A stretch of 64,000 nt of DNA from Neoroseomonas alkaliterrae (GCF_014199195.1 NZ_JACIJE010000006.1:124001-188000), one strand, 5' to 3'; counted from the first letter of the stretch, positions 38,072-46,386 are shown. Numbers and translations: made by a program. The notes: a model not told the origin generated them from the letters alone.

Positions 38072-38962
38072 TCAGGCGGGCACGGCATCCTCCCAGCGGG
38101 GCAGGGGGCGCTGCTCGATCGGCACGAGCCAGGCCGCGTGGTTGCCGCGATGGATGACGACGGCGGGCAGCAGGATCTCGCGCGGCACCGGCTCGCCGCG
38201 CAGGTGGCGCAGCGCGGCCATGGCGGCGATCGCGCCCATGCGCTGCCCGTCATAGTCCATGGAGGCGAGCAGCCGGCCCTCGGCGATCGCCTCCGCCGCC
38301 TCGATGGTGCCGTTGTTGCCCACCACCAGAGCGCGCCGCCCCGCGGCCTCGAGCGCGTCCAGCGCGCCGAGCGCCATCAGGTCGTTGGTGCAGATCACGC
38401 CGTCCAGGCGCGGATGGCGCGCGAGCAGCGCCTCCATCGCCGCGCGCCCCGGCTCGCGCAGGTAGCGCCCCGGCGCGGCGCCGAGCAGGCGGATGCCCGG
38501 GGCGGCCGCGATGGCCTCGCGGAAGCCGCGGCCGCGGTCGCGGCTGGTGGGCGCGCTGTCCGGCCCCTCGATCAGCACCACATCGCCGCGGCCATTCAGG
38601 GCCGCGATGAGGAAGCCGGCGACGGTCCGGCCCATGGCCGCGTCGTCGGCGCCGACGAAGGAGACGAAAACCCCCCTCATGCGGTTGACGAAGCCGATGA
38701 AGGGAATGCCCGCCGCGATCGCCTCGGCCACCGGGGCCTCCAGGAGGGCATCGTCGGCCGGGGCGAAGAGGATCGCATCCGGCCGCTCCGCCACCACGGC
38801 GCGCAGAAGCGCGATCTGACCGGCCGCATCGTCGGGCTCGGCGGGAAAATGCCGCGTGGCGGTCGCGCCTTCGGCCGCCGCCGCGCGCTCCACGCCACGC
38901 AGGAAGGCCTGGTAGTTCGGATTGACGCCGTTCTTGGTGAAGGCGGCGAGGCGGATCGCCAC
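38072..38962 (-). CDS. Periplasmic-binding-protein-like sugar receptor without visible signal peptide
   Basis: This 296-residue protein has the fold of ribose/xylose-type binding proteins (Peripla_BP_4). It starts AIRLAAFTKNGVNPNYQAFLRG and contains PDAILFAPADDALLEAPV, GIPFIGFVNRM, DGVICTNDLMALGALDALE and GRLLASMDYDGQRMGAIAA. The only plausible start, a GTG at 38962, lies five bases after the stop of the upstream Bug gene. Nothing hydrophobic precedes the domain in this frame. It has no DNA-binding helix-turn-helix as LacI proteins would. It may be cytosolic, exported by another route, or mis-started. No ABC ATPase or permease gene accompanies it. Confidence 0.8.
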   Translation of the reverse strand: MAIRLAAFTKNGVNPNYQAFLRGVERAAAAEGATATRHFPAEPDDAAGQIALLRAVVAERPDAILFAPADDALLEAPVAEAIAAGIPFIGFVNRMRGVFVSFVGADDAAMGRTVAGFLIAALNGRGDVVLIEGPDSAPTSRDRGRGFREAIAAAPGIRLLGAAPGRYLREPGRAAMEALLARHPRLDGVICTNDLMALGALDALEAAGRRALVVGNNGTIEAAEAIAEGRLLASMDYDGQRMGAIAAMAALRHLRGEPVPREILLPAVVIHRGNHAAWLVPIEQRPLPRWEDAVPA

Positions 38963-38967
38963 GCCGC

Positions 38968-39921
38968 TCAGTCCCCTCGCACGCCGGCGGTGCGGATCAC
39001 CTCGCCCCAGGAAGCGAGGTCGCGCGCGATGCGCGCGTTGAAGCTCCGCGTGTCCTCGAAGTTCGGCGTCAGGCCGTTGGCCAGCAGCCTTTCGCGGAAC
39101 TGCGGGTTCTCGAGCGCGCGGCGCGTGGCGTCGGACCAGCGCGCGAGGCTTTCCTCGCTCATCGCGCGCGGCCCGCAGATGCCGAACCAGCCCGCCATCT
39201 GCAGCCCCGGCACGAAGGCCGAGATGGGCCGCACCTGCGGGAAAAGCGGGGAGCCCGCATCGTCGCCCATGGCGAGGATCCGCAGTTCCCCGCCCGTGAC
39301 CTGGCGCATGACGTCGCCGAGATTGGTGATCATGAAGTCGGTCCGGCCGCCGAGGATGTCCACCACCGCGAGCGCCGCGCCGCGATAGGGCACATGCACG
39401 ATGTCGAGCCCCGTGCGCGCCTTCAGCAGTTCGGCGGACAGGTGCTGCGCCGAGCCCACGCCCGCCGAGGCATAGGTCAGCCCGCCGGGCCGCGCGCGCG
39501 CGGCCGCGAGCAGGCCGGGAACGTCCTGGTGCGGCCCGCGCGCGGCGACCACCAGCGCATAGGTGGACAGCGCGACATTGGCGACACCCGTCAGCTCCGT
39601 GCGCGGGTCGATCGGCAGCGCGGCGCCGGGCAGGTTGGGCGTGATGGTCATGCTGCCCATCGGGCATTGCAGCACGGTGTTGCCGTCCGGCGCGCTGCGA
39701 GCGACCACCTCGGCGCCGATCAGGCCGTTGGCACCGGTGCGGTTCTCCACCACGCCGCGCGCGCCCATCAGCGGCGGGACGTATTCGGCGATCAGCCGGG
39801 CCATCAGGTCGCCCGCGCCACCGGGCGCGAAGCCGGAGATGATGCGGATGGTGCGTTCCTGGGCCGCGGCCGGGAACGCCAGCAGGGAAGCCGCGACGGC
39901 GGCCAGCAGCAGGCGACGCAT
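38968..39921 (-). CDS. Bug/TctC-family periplasmic binding protein
   Basis: This 317-residue TctC-type receptor has a Sec-type signal peptide (MRRLLLAAVAASLLAFPAAAQ). The binding-domain segments are RIISGFAPGGAGDLMARLIAE, GVVENRTGANGLIGAEVVA, YASAGVGSAQHLSAELL and IVHVPYRGAALAVVDILGGR. It likely binds a small carboxylate in the periplasm; the ligand is unknown. It leads a three-gene minus-strand cluster (this gene, the sugar-binding-like gene, another Bug gene) with short gaps, consistent with one transcript. Confidence 0.9.
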   Translation of the reverse strand: MRRLLLAAVAASLLAFPAAAQERTIRIISGFAPGGAGDLMARLIAEYVPPLMGARGVVENRTGANGLIGAEVVARSAPDGNTVLQCPMGSMTITPNLPGAALPIDPRTELTGVANVALSTYALVVAARGPHQDVPGLLAAARARPGGLTYASAGVGSAQHLSAELLKARTGLDIVHVPYRGAALAVVDILGGRTDFMITNLGDVMRQVTGGELRILAMGDDAGSPLFPQVRPISAFVPGLQMAGWFGICGPRAMSEESLARWSDATRRALENPQFRERLLANGLTPNFEDTRSFNARIARDLASWGEVIRTAGVRGD

Positions 39922-40023
39922 CTCACCCTTCCTCCCTATTCCTTGGGAGGAACGCTAGGACAGGCCGCGCGCGGAGGCGAGGGGTCTGCCGGGCATGACC
40001 GCCCGCCCGGATCGCCCCCGCCC

Positions 40024-41124
40024 CTACAGCGAGGCCTCGAGGGCGGCGATCACGGCATCCGTCATGGCCCGGGTGCCGAGCACCGCCTCGCCCGGCAGCG
40101 CGATGTCGGCGGTGCGGGCGCCGGCGGCGAGCGCGGCCTCCACCGCCGCCTCCAGCCTGTCCGCCTCGGCCGGTGCGCCGGCCGTCCAGCGCAGCAGCAG
40201 CGCGGCGGAGAGGATGGCACCGAGCGGGTTCGCGACCCCCTTGCCCGCGATGTCTGGCGCCGAGCCGTGGATCGGCTCGTAGAGCGCGCGGCGGCGTCCG
40301 TCCGGACCCGGCGCCGACAGCGCCGCCGAGGGCAGCATGCCGAGGCTGCCGTTGATCGCCCCGGCGCAGTCCGAGAGCAGGTCGCCGAACAGGTTGTCGG
40401 TCACGATGACATCGAAGCGCGCCGGCGCGCGGCCCAACTGCAGCGCGCAATTGTCGGCGAGCATGTGCTCGAGCGCGACATCGGCGAATTCCGCCGCATG
40501 CACCTCGCTCACCACGTCGCGCCACAGCCGGCCTGCCTCCATGACGTTGGCCTTGTCCACCGAGGTCACGCGGTTGCGCCGCTGGCGGGCGAGGGCGAAG
40601 GCGAAGCGCGCGACGCGGGCGATCTCGGCTTCCGTGTAGCTGTGGGTGTTCACCCCGCGGCGGCTGCCATCGGGCTGGGTCTCGATGCCGCGCGGCGTGC
40701 CGAAATAGACCCCGGCGGTGAGCTCGCGCACGAAGACGAGATCCGCGCCCGCGATGGTCCGCGGCTTGAAGGGCGAGGCCTCGGCGAGCGCGGGCCAGGC
40801 ACGGATGGGGCGGAGGTTCGCGAAGACGTCGAGCGCCTTGCGCATGCGCAGCAGCGCGCCCTTGCGGCGCTCCTCCGCCGGGATGTGCTGCTGCGCGAGG
40901 CTGTCGGTCGCGCCGAAGAGCAGCGCATCCGCGGCCTCGATCGCCGCCCAGGTGGCGTCGGGCATGGTGGTGCCCTCGGCCTGCCAGGCGGCGGTGCCGA
41001 ACAGCAGGCGCGTCATGCGCAGGGGCAGGCCGCGCCGGGCAGCGAACCAGTCGAGCACGCGCACCGCCTCGTCCGTCACCTCCGGGCCGATGCCGTCGCC
41101 CGGCAGCACCGCGATCTCGATCAT
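40024..41124 (-). CDS. leuB: 3-isopropylmalate dehydrogenase
   Basis: This 366-residue NAD-dependent enzyme oxidises and decarboxylates 3-isopropylmalate in leucine synthesis. Motifs are IEIAVLPGDGIGPEVTDEAVR at the N-terminus (in part), LLRMRKALDVFANLRPI, TSVDKANVMEAGRLWRDVV, VTDNLFGDLLSDCAGAINGSLG and YEPIHGSAPDIAGKGVANPLG. The ATG at 41124 overlaps the leuD stop by four bases. It is the last gene of leuC-leuD-leuB. leuA is not in the window. Confidence 0.96.
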   Translation of the reverse strand: MIEIAVLPGDGIGPEVTDEAVRVLDWFAARRGLPLRMTRLLFGTAAWQAEGTTMPDATWAAIEAADALLFGATDSLAQQHIPAEERRKGALLRMRKALDVFANLRPIRAWPALAEASPFKPRTIAGADLVFVRELTAGVYFGTPRGIETQPDGSRRGVNTHSYTEAEIARVARFAFALARQRRNRVTSVDKANVMEAGRLWRDVVSEVHAAEFADVALEHMLADNCALQLGRAPARFDVIVTDNLFGDLLSDCAGAINGSLGMLPSAALSAPGPDGRRRALYEPIHGSAPDIAGKGVANPLGAILSAALLLRWTAGAPAEADRLEAAVEAALAAGARTADIALPGEAVLGTRAMTDAVIAALEASL

Positions 41125-41753
41125 GCGCCGCGCTCCACCGGCTGCCAGACCCAGGGCCGCGCCGCCCGGTCGGCGGCCTGCCAGGCCAGGATGCGGTCCT
41201 GCACGCGCAGCGTGAGCGCCACGTCGTCGAGGCCCTCGATCAGCGCCTCGCGCTTGCGCGCATCCACCGCAAAGGGGATCTCGGCGCCCTCGGGCGTGAC
41301 GACGACCTGCCGCACGAGGTCCACCCTCGTATGGCGCGCGCCCTGCGCGGCCTCGGTCTCGGCGGCGATGCGCCGGATCGCCTCCTCGGGCAGCACCACG
41401 GGCAGCAGGCCGTTCTGGAAGCAGTTGTTGAAGAAGATGTCGCCGAAGGAGGGCGCGAGGACGGCGCGGAAACCCATGCCCATCAGCGCCCAGACGGCGC
41501 CCTCGCGCGAGGATCCGCAGCCGAAGTTGGGCCCCGCCAGCAGGATCGGGCTGCCGCGGTATTGCGGACGGTTGAGGACGAAATCCGGATTCTCCGACCC
41601 GTCCGGGAGGTAGCGCAGGCGCTCGAAGGCATGGGGCCCGAGGCCGGTGCGGCCGGTGCCCACCAGGCGCTGGATCGGGATGATGACGTCGGTGTCCACA
41701 TTGGGCGCCAGCATCGGCGCGGCGGGGCCGCTGACGGTGGTGAACTTTTCCAT
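41121..41753 (-). CDS. leuD: 3-isopropylmalate dehydratase small subunit
   Basis: This 210-residue subunit, with LeuC, isomerises 2- to 3-isopropylmalate. It begins MEKFTTVSGPAAPMLAPNVD with DVIIPIQRL following, and contains ILLAGPNFGCGSSREGAVWAL and APSFGDIFFNNCFQNGLLP, the swivelling-domain signatures of the family. It starts 12 bases after the leuC stop and overlaps leuB by four bases. Confidence 0.96.
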   Translation of the reverse strand: MEKFTTVSGPAAPMLAPNVDTDVIIPIQRLVGTGRTGLGPHAFERLRYLPDGSENPDFVLNRPQYRGSPILLAGPNFGCGSSREGAVWALMGMGFRAVLAPSFGDIFFNNCFQNGLLPVVLPEEAIRRIAAETEAAQGARHTRVDLVRQVVVTPEGAEIPFAVDARKREALIEGLDDVALTLRVQDRILAWQAADRAARPWVWQPVERGA

Positions 41754-41765
41754 CTGGGCCGCCCC

Positions 41766-43169
41766 TTACGCCGCGAGCTGCCGGACATCGGCGATGGCGC
41801 CGGTGACGGCCGCCGCCGCCGCCATGGCCGGGGAGGCGAGATGCGTGCGCGCCCCCGTGCCCTGCCGCCCGACGAAGTTGCGGTTGGAGGTGGAGACGCA
41901 GCGCGCGCCGGGCGGCACCGCCTCGCCATTCGCCGCGACGCAGAGCGCGCAGCCGGGCTCGCGCCATTCGAAGCCGGCGGCGCGGAAGGCGGCGTCGAGC
42001 CCCTCGGCCTCGGCCGCGCGCTTCACGCGCTCGCTGCCCGGCACCACCCAGGCGGTGACATGCGGGGCCACTTTCCGCCCGCGCAGCACGGCGGCGGCGG
42101 CGCGCAGATCCTCGATGCGCGAATTGGTGCAGGAGCCGATGAACACCCAGTCCACCTTCGTTCCCGCGATCGGTGCGCCGGGTGCGAGGCCCATGTAGGC
42201 GAGGGCGGCTTCCCAGGCGGTGCGCTGCTCGGCATTCGCGGCCGCGGCGGGGTCGGGCACGCGGCCGGTGACGGGCAGCACATGCTCGGGGCTGGTGCCC
42301 CAGGTGATCTGCGGGGCGATGTCGCGCATCTCGATCACGAGGTCGCGGTCGAAGCGCGCCTCGGCATCGCTCGGCAGGGCGCGCCAGGCGCGCAAGGCCG
42401 CGTCCCAGGCGGCGCCGCGCGGCGCGAAGTCGCGGCCCGCGAGCCATTCGAAGGTGGTCTCGTCGGGGGCGACCATGCCGATCTTCGCCCCCATCTCGAT
42501 CGAGAGGTTGCACAGCGTCAGCCGCCCCTCGACCGAGAGGGCGCGCACCGCCGAACCGGCATACTCCACCGCATGGCCGGTGCCCGCGCCGGCGCCGAAG
42601 CGGCCGATGGCGGCGAGGATCATGTCCTTCGGCGTCACACCCGGCGGGGCGGTGCCCTCGAAGCGGATGCGCATGCTGCGCGGCTTCTTCTGCGGCAGGG
42701 TCTGGGTGGCGAGGACATGGCGCAGTTCGGAGGCGCCGATGCCGAAGGCCAGCGCGCCGAGCCCGCCATTGGTGCAGGTGTGGCTGTCGCCGCAGACGAG
42801 CACCGTGCCGGGCAGCACGATGCCGAGTTCGGGCGCCATGACATGCACGATGCCGTTGCCGTCCTGCCCGAGGTCGAAGAGGCGGATGCCCGTCTCGGCC
42901 GCGCGCGCGCGCAGGCCCGCGAGCAGCCGGCCCCCTTTCGGGAAGGTCTCGGCGGTGCGCCCGGGGGCCGAGGAGACGGCATGGTCGGGTGTCGCGAAGA
43001 CGAGGTCGGGGCGGGCGATGCGGTGGCCGGCCTCGAGCACCTCCTCGAGCGCGCGCCCGCCGGAGAGGTCGTGCAGCAGCACCCGGTCGCAATGCAGCAG
43101 GGACCAGCCGCCGCCGAGATCGGCGACGACATGGGGGTCCCAGATCCTGTCCAGCATCGTTGCGGGCAT
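41766..43169 (-). CDS. leuC: 3-isopropylmalate dehydratase large subunit
   Basis: This subunit of about 467 residues is an aconitase-family iron-sulfur enzyme. LLHDLSGGRALEEVLEAG, VCGDSHTCTNGGLGALAFGIG and IGSCTNSRIEDLRAAAAVL contain conserved family residues, and CALCVAANG provides the CxxC pair near the C-terminus, so the [4Fe-4S] ligands are present. The ATG at 43169 is chosen (MPATMLDRIWDPHVV); another at 43157 is possible. It heads leuCDB on the minus strand; a promoter should lie in 43170-43311. Confidence 0.95.
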   Translation of the reverse strand: MPATMLDRIWDPHVVADLGGGWSLLHCDRVLLHDLSGGRALEEVLEAGHRIARPDLVFATPDHAVSSAPGRTAETFPKGGRLLAGLRARAAETGIRLFDLGQDGNGIVHVMAPELGIVLPGTVLVCGDSHTCTNGGLGALAFGIGASELRHVLATQTLPQKKPRSMRIRFEGTAPPGVTPKDMILAAIGRFGAGAGTGHAVEYAGSAVRALSVEGRLTLCNLSIEMGAKIGMVAPDETTFEWLAGRDFAPRGAAWDAALRAWRALPSDAEARFDRDLVIEMRDIAPQITWGTSPEHVLPVTGRVPDPAAAANAEQRTAWEAALAYMGLAPGAPIAGTKVDWVFIGSCTNSRIEDLRAAAAVLRGRKVAPHVTAWVVPGSERVKRAAEAEGLDAAFRAAGFEWREPGCALCVAANGEAVPPGARCVSTSNRNFVGRQGTGARTHLASPAMAAAAAVTGAIADVRQLAA

Positions 43170-43311
43170 GGCCGCCGTCCTCCCGCGCATTCGCCGCGTG
43201 CGTCGCATCCCGGGCGGCAAGGGCGCCCGGCGGCGGCATCACGCCGCGAGCATGGCGCGCGGTCAAGCGCAGGCCGGTTCGCCGGTTCGCCCGGATGACG
43301 AGCGGGGAAGT

Positions 43312-43791
43312 TCAGAAGACGAAGCGGACCGTCGTCGTGTCCTGGAAACGCTGGGGGCCGACGCCGAAGACGTTCATGACGAGATTGAGCGTCACGTCGG
43401 TCGTGACAGTGACGGTGACGGCGGTTCCGCCGCCACCGACCGGCGCCTCGACGCGCGAGACGCACACGCCGGGGCTCCCGCTCACGAGGCCGCCGACCAC
43501 GCCGCCGCGGCCGATTGCGGAAACCAGCTGCTCGCGGCACAGCGTCTGGCCGCTCTGCATGGTCACCATGCCGTGCCGCCCGGCATCCGCGATGAAGTTC
43601 CGCAGGCCCTGGACGGTCATGTAGTAGCGGCCGACCTCGACCGCCGCGAGCAGCATGACCATGAAGAGGCCGCCGACGACGGCGAACTCGACGGCAGCCA
43701 CGCCGCGCCGCGAGCGCCACGGCGCGGCGAACCCGCGAGCTGCGCGGCGCGTCCGGCGGGCGGGCGGGTCAGCGGAGGCGGAGCTCGACAT
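43312..43791 (-). CDS. TadE-like pseudopilin/pilus assembly protein (distal)
   Basis: This 159-residue protein has a basic N-terminus, then a pilin-like processing context RRGVAAVEFAVVGGLFMVML, where the Glu of VEF sits at the position expected for TadE/TadF pseudopilins cut by the CpaA-type peptidase. A single TM helix spans about residues 34-53. The C-terminal part holds two cysteines and Val/Thr-rich strands. It overlaps the upstream TadE-like gene by 23 bases. Together with the next two genes it forms the minor-subunit arm of the tad locus, divergent from the pilin genes. Confidence 0.8.
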   Translation of the reverse strand: MSSSASADPPARRTRRAARGFAAPWRSRRGVAAVEFAVVGGLFMVMLLAAVEVGRYYMTVQGLRNFIADAGRHGMVTMQSGQTLCREQLVSAIGRGGVVGGLVSGSPGVCVSRVEAPVGGGGTAVTVTVTTDVTLNLVMNVFGVGPQRFQDTTTVRFVF

Positions 43792-44221
43792 TGCCGCGCA
43801 GCGTGGTCAGGGGGACGACGAGCAGCGCCGTGAAGGGCTGCGACACGGTGACCGAGACGTATTGCCGGAAGTCATCCGTGCCGCAGGACGCCACGGGATC
43901 GCCGGTCGAGCAGTCGAACGCCGTGGTGCCCGGGGGCGGGCAGAGGCACGATGAGGACACCGAGATGGAGGTGTTCCCGGCCGGGTTGTTCGTGCCCGTC
44001 GCAGGGATCCCGAGCGACTGCAGGATCGCCGCCCGGATGGCATTCTGGTCATCGGGCTGCGAGAACGCCACCTGCGCGCCCGCGCGCGCCGCGGATTCGA
44101 GGCGGATCGTCCGCTGCAGGGCGTTGCCGAAATCCACCACCGCCAGGGTGATGAACAACACGATGGGTGCAGTCAGCGCGAACTCGAGCGCCGAGGCGCC
44201 GCGGTCCAGGCGGCGCCTCAT
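43769..44221 (-). CDS. TadE-like pseudopilin/pilus assembly protein (proximal)
   Basis: This 150-residue protein starts MRRRLDRGASALEFALTAP, again with the glycine and Glu+5 pattern of TadE-type pseudopilins, followed by one TM helix (PIVLFITLAVVDFGNAL). The exported part contains a cluster of cysteines (SSCLCPP, FDCSTG, ASCGTD) that could form disulfides. The ATG at 44221 overlaps the TadG-like stop by four bases, so it is probably co-translated with it. It is related in layout to the distal TadE-like gene but different in sequence. Confidence 0.82.
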   Translation of the reverse strand: MRRRLDRGASALEFALTAPIVLFITLAVVDFGNALQRTIRLESAARAGAQVAFSQPDDQNAIRAAILQSLGIPATGTNNPAGNTSISVSSSCLCPPPGTTAFDCSTGDPVASCGTDDFRQYVSVTVSQPFTALLVVPLTTLRGNVELRLR

Positions 44222-45693
44222 TGGGCGAGCCTCACATAGACGATGCGGGTGACGGCGGTTCCATTGGCTTCGCAGGCGGCGATGTTGACCGCCGAGTTGC
44301 CCGAATAGGTGAGTTCGCCCGCCACCACGGCCATGCATCCGCCGGCGGGCGTCGGCGTCTGGTTCATCGTGCCCGTGCCTTCGAGTTCGACATGGGCGGT
44401 CGGCGCGTAGATCGCGCCGAAGATGGTGCTGTTCGGGTTGCCCGTGATCTTGATCGAGTCGTTCGCCGCGTTCGAGACCCGCCCGAGGTCGTCGCGGTAG
44501 AGCACGATGCCGTCATAGGCGCTGATCGTGCCAAAGCCGGGGCCAGGCGCGTTGAGATTGAACTCTCCGCCGGTGATCCGCAGGTTGCCGACATTGTTGG
44601 GGTTGCTGCCGGTCAGGACGATCGTGACGCCGGCCCCGCCGACGCTGCAGCCGCTGCAGACGATGCGGCCGCCCGTCTGCGACAGGCTGGCATTGTTGAA
44701 GTAGTAGGTCCCCGGCGTCAGCGTCAGCGTCTGCCCGGCGCCGATGGCGACGTTCGTGCAGGTGGCGCTCGGCGTCGTGTTGGGGTTGGTGTGGGCGGCG
44801 AGCCGGATCTCGACGGCGCCGTTGCGGTTCGTCGGCTGGCCGCTGGCGTTCAGGTAGGTCGGTTCAACGCATTGCGCGTTGTTGAAGCTCGGCATCGGCG
44901 CGAGGTCCACATGCCGGTACGGGTTGGGCGTGGGCGCCTGGTTCGACGAGTATCCGGCGGGCATGTTGCCGCCCATCACCTGGTTGCAGTTGTAGCACTG
45001 GCCGGAGGACCGGAGGCCGCCGATCGTGGCGGCCTGGGCGGCCGAATTGTTCTGGATGTTGATCGCCCGCCGTCCGGTCGCATTCGCGACCATGAGGCAT
45101 TCGGGCGCGTTGACCGTGCTGCTGCCGGCGATGTTCGTGCGGCCGCTGACCTGCGATGTGGTGGTCGGCGGCGGGATGGTCAGGGTGCAGGCCGGTCCGC
45201 CCTGGGCGATGATGGCCGTCGCGCCGCCCCATGCGACGGGCGTCGTGGCCGAGATGAGCCGCGCGAGCGCGGTGGGCTGGGGTTGCGTGACTTCGACCCG
45301 GACGGCGTTCGGCGAGTTGCCCGCCGGCGCCGGCGAGGTGAAGGTGCGGGTGCTTTCGTTCCAGAAGCCGGTCCGGACCGTCACGCTGGTGCCATCCCGG
45401 CCGGCCAGGAAGCCGTTTCGTTCAACCGCGTCGCGCGCGACGGTGTCCACCGACAGGGCGAGCGGGGCGTTGGGGCCCCGCAGGGCCAGGGTGGAAATGC
45501 CGGCATAGGCTCCGGCATCGGCGGCATTCTGGACGTTCCGCCGGACGGTCAGCCACACGCCCGCTTCGGTCGCGAGCGCCCCCATGCCGAGCATGGCGGT
45601 CAGGCCCACGGCCATCGCGGCACCGACAGCGCCGCGACGGCGGGCGCGTCCGCGCTGCGCGGGGTTCAGCCTTTGCGCCGGGGTTCGAGCCAT
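44218..45693 (-). CDS. TadG-like Flp pilus assembly protein
   Basis: This 491-residue protein has a basic N-terminus, then RRGAVGAAMAVGLTAMLGMGALATEAG with a single TM helix (about 20-45) and the TadG-type VRRNVQNAADAGAYAGISTLAL. The long exported region is rich in Asn, Thr, Gly and Ala, with several Cys, including CYNC and CSGC pairs. This suggests a beta-rich, disulfide-stabilised surface or periplasmic domain. GGAGG lies about seven bases before the ATG at 45693. It leads the minus-strand tad operon with two TadE-like genes. Confidence 0.82.
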   Translation of the reverse strand: MARTPAQRLNPAQRGRARRRGAVGAAMAVGLTAMLGMGALATEAGVWLTVRRNVQNAADAGAYAGISTLALRGPNAPLALSVDTVARDAVERNGFLAGRDGTSVTVRTGFWNESTRTFTSPAPAGNSPNAVRVEVTQPQPTALARLISATTPVAWGGATAIIAQGGPACTLTIPPPTTTSQVSGRTNIAGSSTVNAPECLMVANATGRRAINIQNNSAAQAATIGGLRSSGQCYNCNQVMGGNMPAGYSSNQAPTPNPYRHVDLAPMPSFNNAQCVEPTYLNASGQPTNRNGAVEIRLAAHTNPNTTPSATCTNVAIGAGQTLTLTPGTYYFNNASLSQTGGRIVCSGCSVGGAGVTIVLTGSNPNNVGNLRITGGEFNLNAPGPGFGTISAYDGIVLYRDDLGRVSNAANDSIKITGNPNSTIFGAIYAPTAHVELEGTGTMNQTPTPAGGCMAVVAGELTYSGNSAVNIAACEANGTAVTRIVYVRLAQ

Positions 45694-46027
45694 TCTGGCC
45701 TCCGTGAAGCCCTGAGCGGCAGAGCGAAAATTGATACGGGACGCTTATTTAGTCTGCGCGTATTTTTGGTGCTATTCAAGCGGGAATCGGTAAATCATGA
45801 AGGAAAATTTAATAAAAGAACGGCCGTGGAACGACCTCACGAAGGCGAGATCGTATGTGAGTGGGCGACGTTGCAATTTTTCGACGATTCTTTGTGGTGG
45901 CCGGCGGCTATATGCAGGCGCATTCGGCGCATGCGCGGGGCTGCGCTGAGATGGCGCTACGCATATCACGAATAGTTGAAACAGGTTTTCCGTTTTTGAA
46001 GAAGAATCTCGTTTTTTAGAGTTGACG

Positions 46028-46047
46028 GACCATTAATGAAAATGGTC
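46028..46047. promoter_or_regulatory. Perfect inverted repeat, candidate operator for pilin genes
   Basis: GACCATT (46028-46034) and AATGGTC (46041-46047) form a perfect 7-base inverted repeat with a 6-base AATGAA spacer. It directly follows a TTGACG that resembles a sigma-70 -35 element, so a dimeric regulator bound here could block or assist polymerase. No good -10 match is seen at the right distance, which weakens the promoter call. Confidence 0.4.
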
Positions 46048-46070
46048 ATCTCCCCTCAGACGCGGTCACC

Positions 46071-46134
46071 CCCTCATCGAGGGATCCGCTTCGCACTCTC
46101 CCCCGCGAGGCCCAGACGAGCGGGTGCGGGAGAG
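46071..46134. repeat. Pair of hairpins in the pilin 5' leader, REP-like
   Basis: CCCTC-ATC-GAGGG (46071-46083) is a perfect small hairpin. It is followed by a longer imperfect one pairing CTCTCCC (46096-46102) with GGGAGAG (46128-46134), and CCGC (46103-46106) with GCGG (46120-46123). The CTCTCCC...GGGAGAGGGTGAG sequence resembles intergenic palindromic repeats seen in many proteobacteria. It lies about 50 bases before the flp1 start and could affect transcript stability or pilin translation. Confidence 0.45.
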
Positions 46135-46182
46135 GGTGAGGCAAAACAGGCTCGTTATTGAGATGCTTCGAAGGGGATCGAC

Positions 46183-46386
46183 ATGATTCGCAAGTTCCTG
46201 GCCTCCATCCTTGGCGCCGCTTCCGACAAGAAGGGCGTGACCGCGGCCGAGTACGCCATCCTCGCGGTGGGCGTGGTCATCGTGGTCGGCGGCGCCGTCC
46301 TGGCCTTCGCGCCGGCCCTGAACCAGGCGTTCACCGGCATCGGCACCCAGATCACCTCGACCCAGAGCTCGATCACCGGCCGCTGA
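46183..46386 (+). CDS. flp1: Flp-family type IVb pilin, copy 1
   Basis: This 67-residue prepilin has a charged leader ending KKG at residue 18, then VTAAEYAILAVGVVIVVGGAV. The cleavage point after Gly18 and Glu at mature +5 are the Flp hallmarks. The mature part is mainly one hydrophobic helix with a short Ser/Thr-rich tail. It is the likely major pilin of the tad locus. AAGGGGATCGAC precedes the ATG and gives a ribosome binding site. It is separated from copy 2 by 179 bases containing a strong hairpin. Confidence 0.92.
   Translation: MIRKFLASILGAASDKKGVTAAEYAILAVGVVIVVGGAVLAFAPALNQAFTGIGTQITSTQSSITGR

Larger units (their letters stand above)
45694..46182. promoter_or_regulatory. AT-rich divergent control region of the tad locus
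   Basis: This 489-base gap separates the TadG-like gene (minus) from the first pilin (plus). Its part from about 45710 to 46060 is strikingly AT-rich for this genome (runs such as GAAAATTTAATAAAAG). I see no convincing gene in it. It should hold the promoters for both tad operons. Within it are a TTGACG at 46022-46027 that could be a -35 element, a perfect inverted repeat at 46028-46047 and two hairpins at 46071-46134. Confidence 0.55.

Noticed and set aside
40024..43266. 1080-codon minus-strand frame spanning the leu genes
   Set aside because: Only its last 366 codons (leuB) are meaningful; the rest is leuC and leuD read out of frame.
45772..45969. Small minus-strand ORF of 65 codons in the AT-rich tad control region
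   Set aside because: No ribosome binding site, no domain and odd composition. The region is better explained as promoter DNA. A 50-codon plus-strand ORF at 45796-45948 was rejected for the same reasons.
44167..45975. 602-codon plus-strand open frame antisense to the TadG-like gene
   Set aside because: Composition is Arg/Gly/Ala/Asp-rich shadow coding. The opposite strand has a membrane helix, the TadG N-terminus and a good ribosome binding site.
46022..46050. A full sigma-70 promoter for the pilin operon
   Set aside because: TTGACG is a fair -35, but no -10 at 16-18 bases matches TATAAT beyond chance, so I kept only the inverted repeat as a candidate operator.
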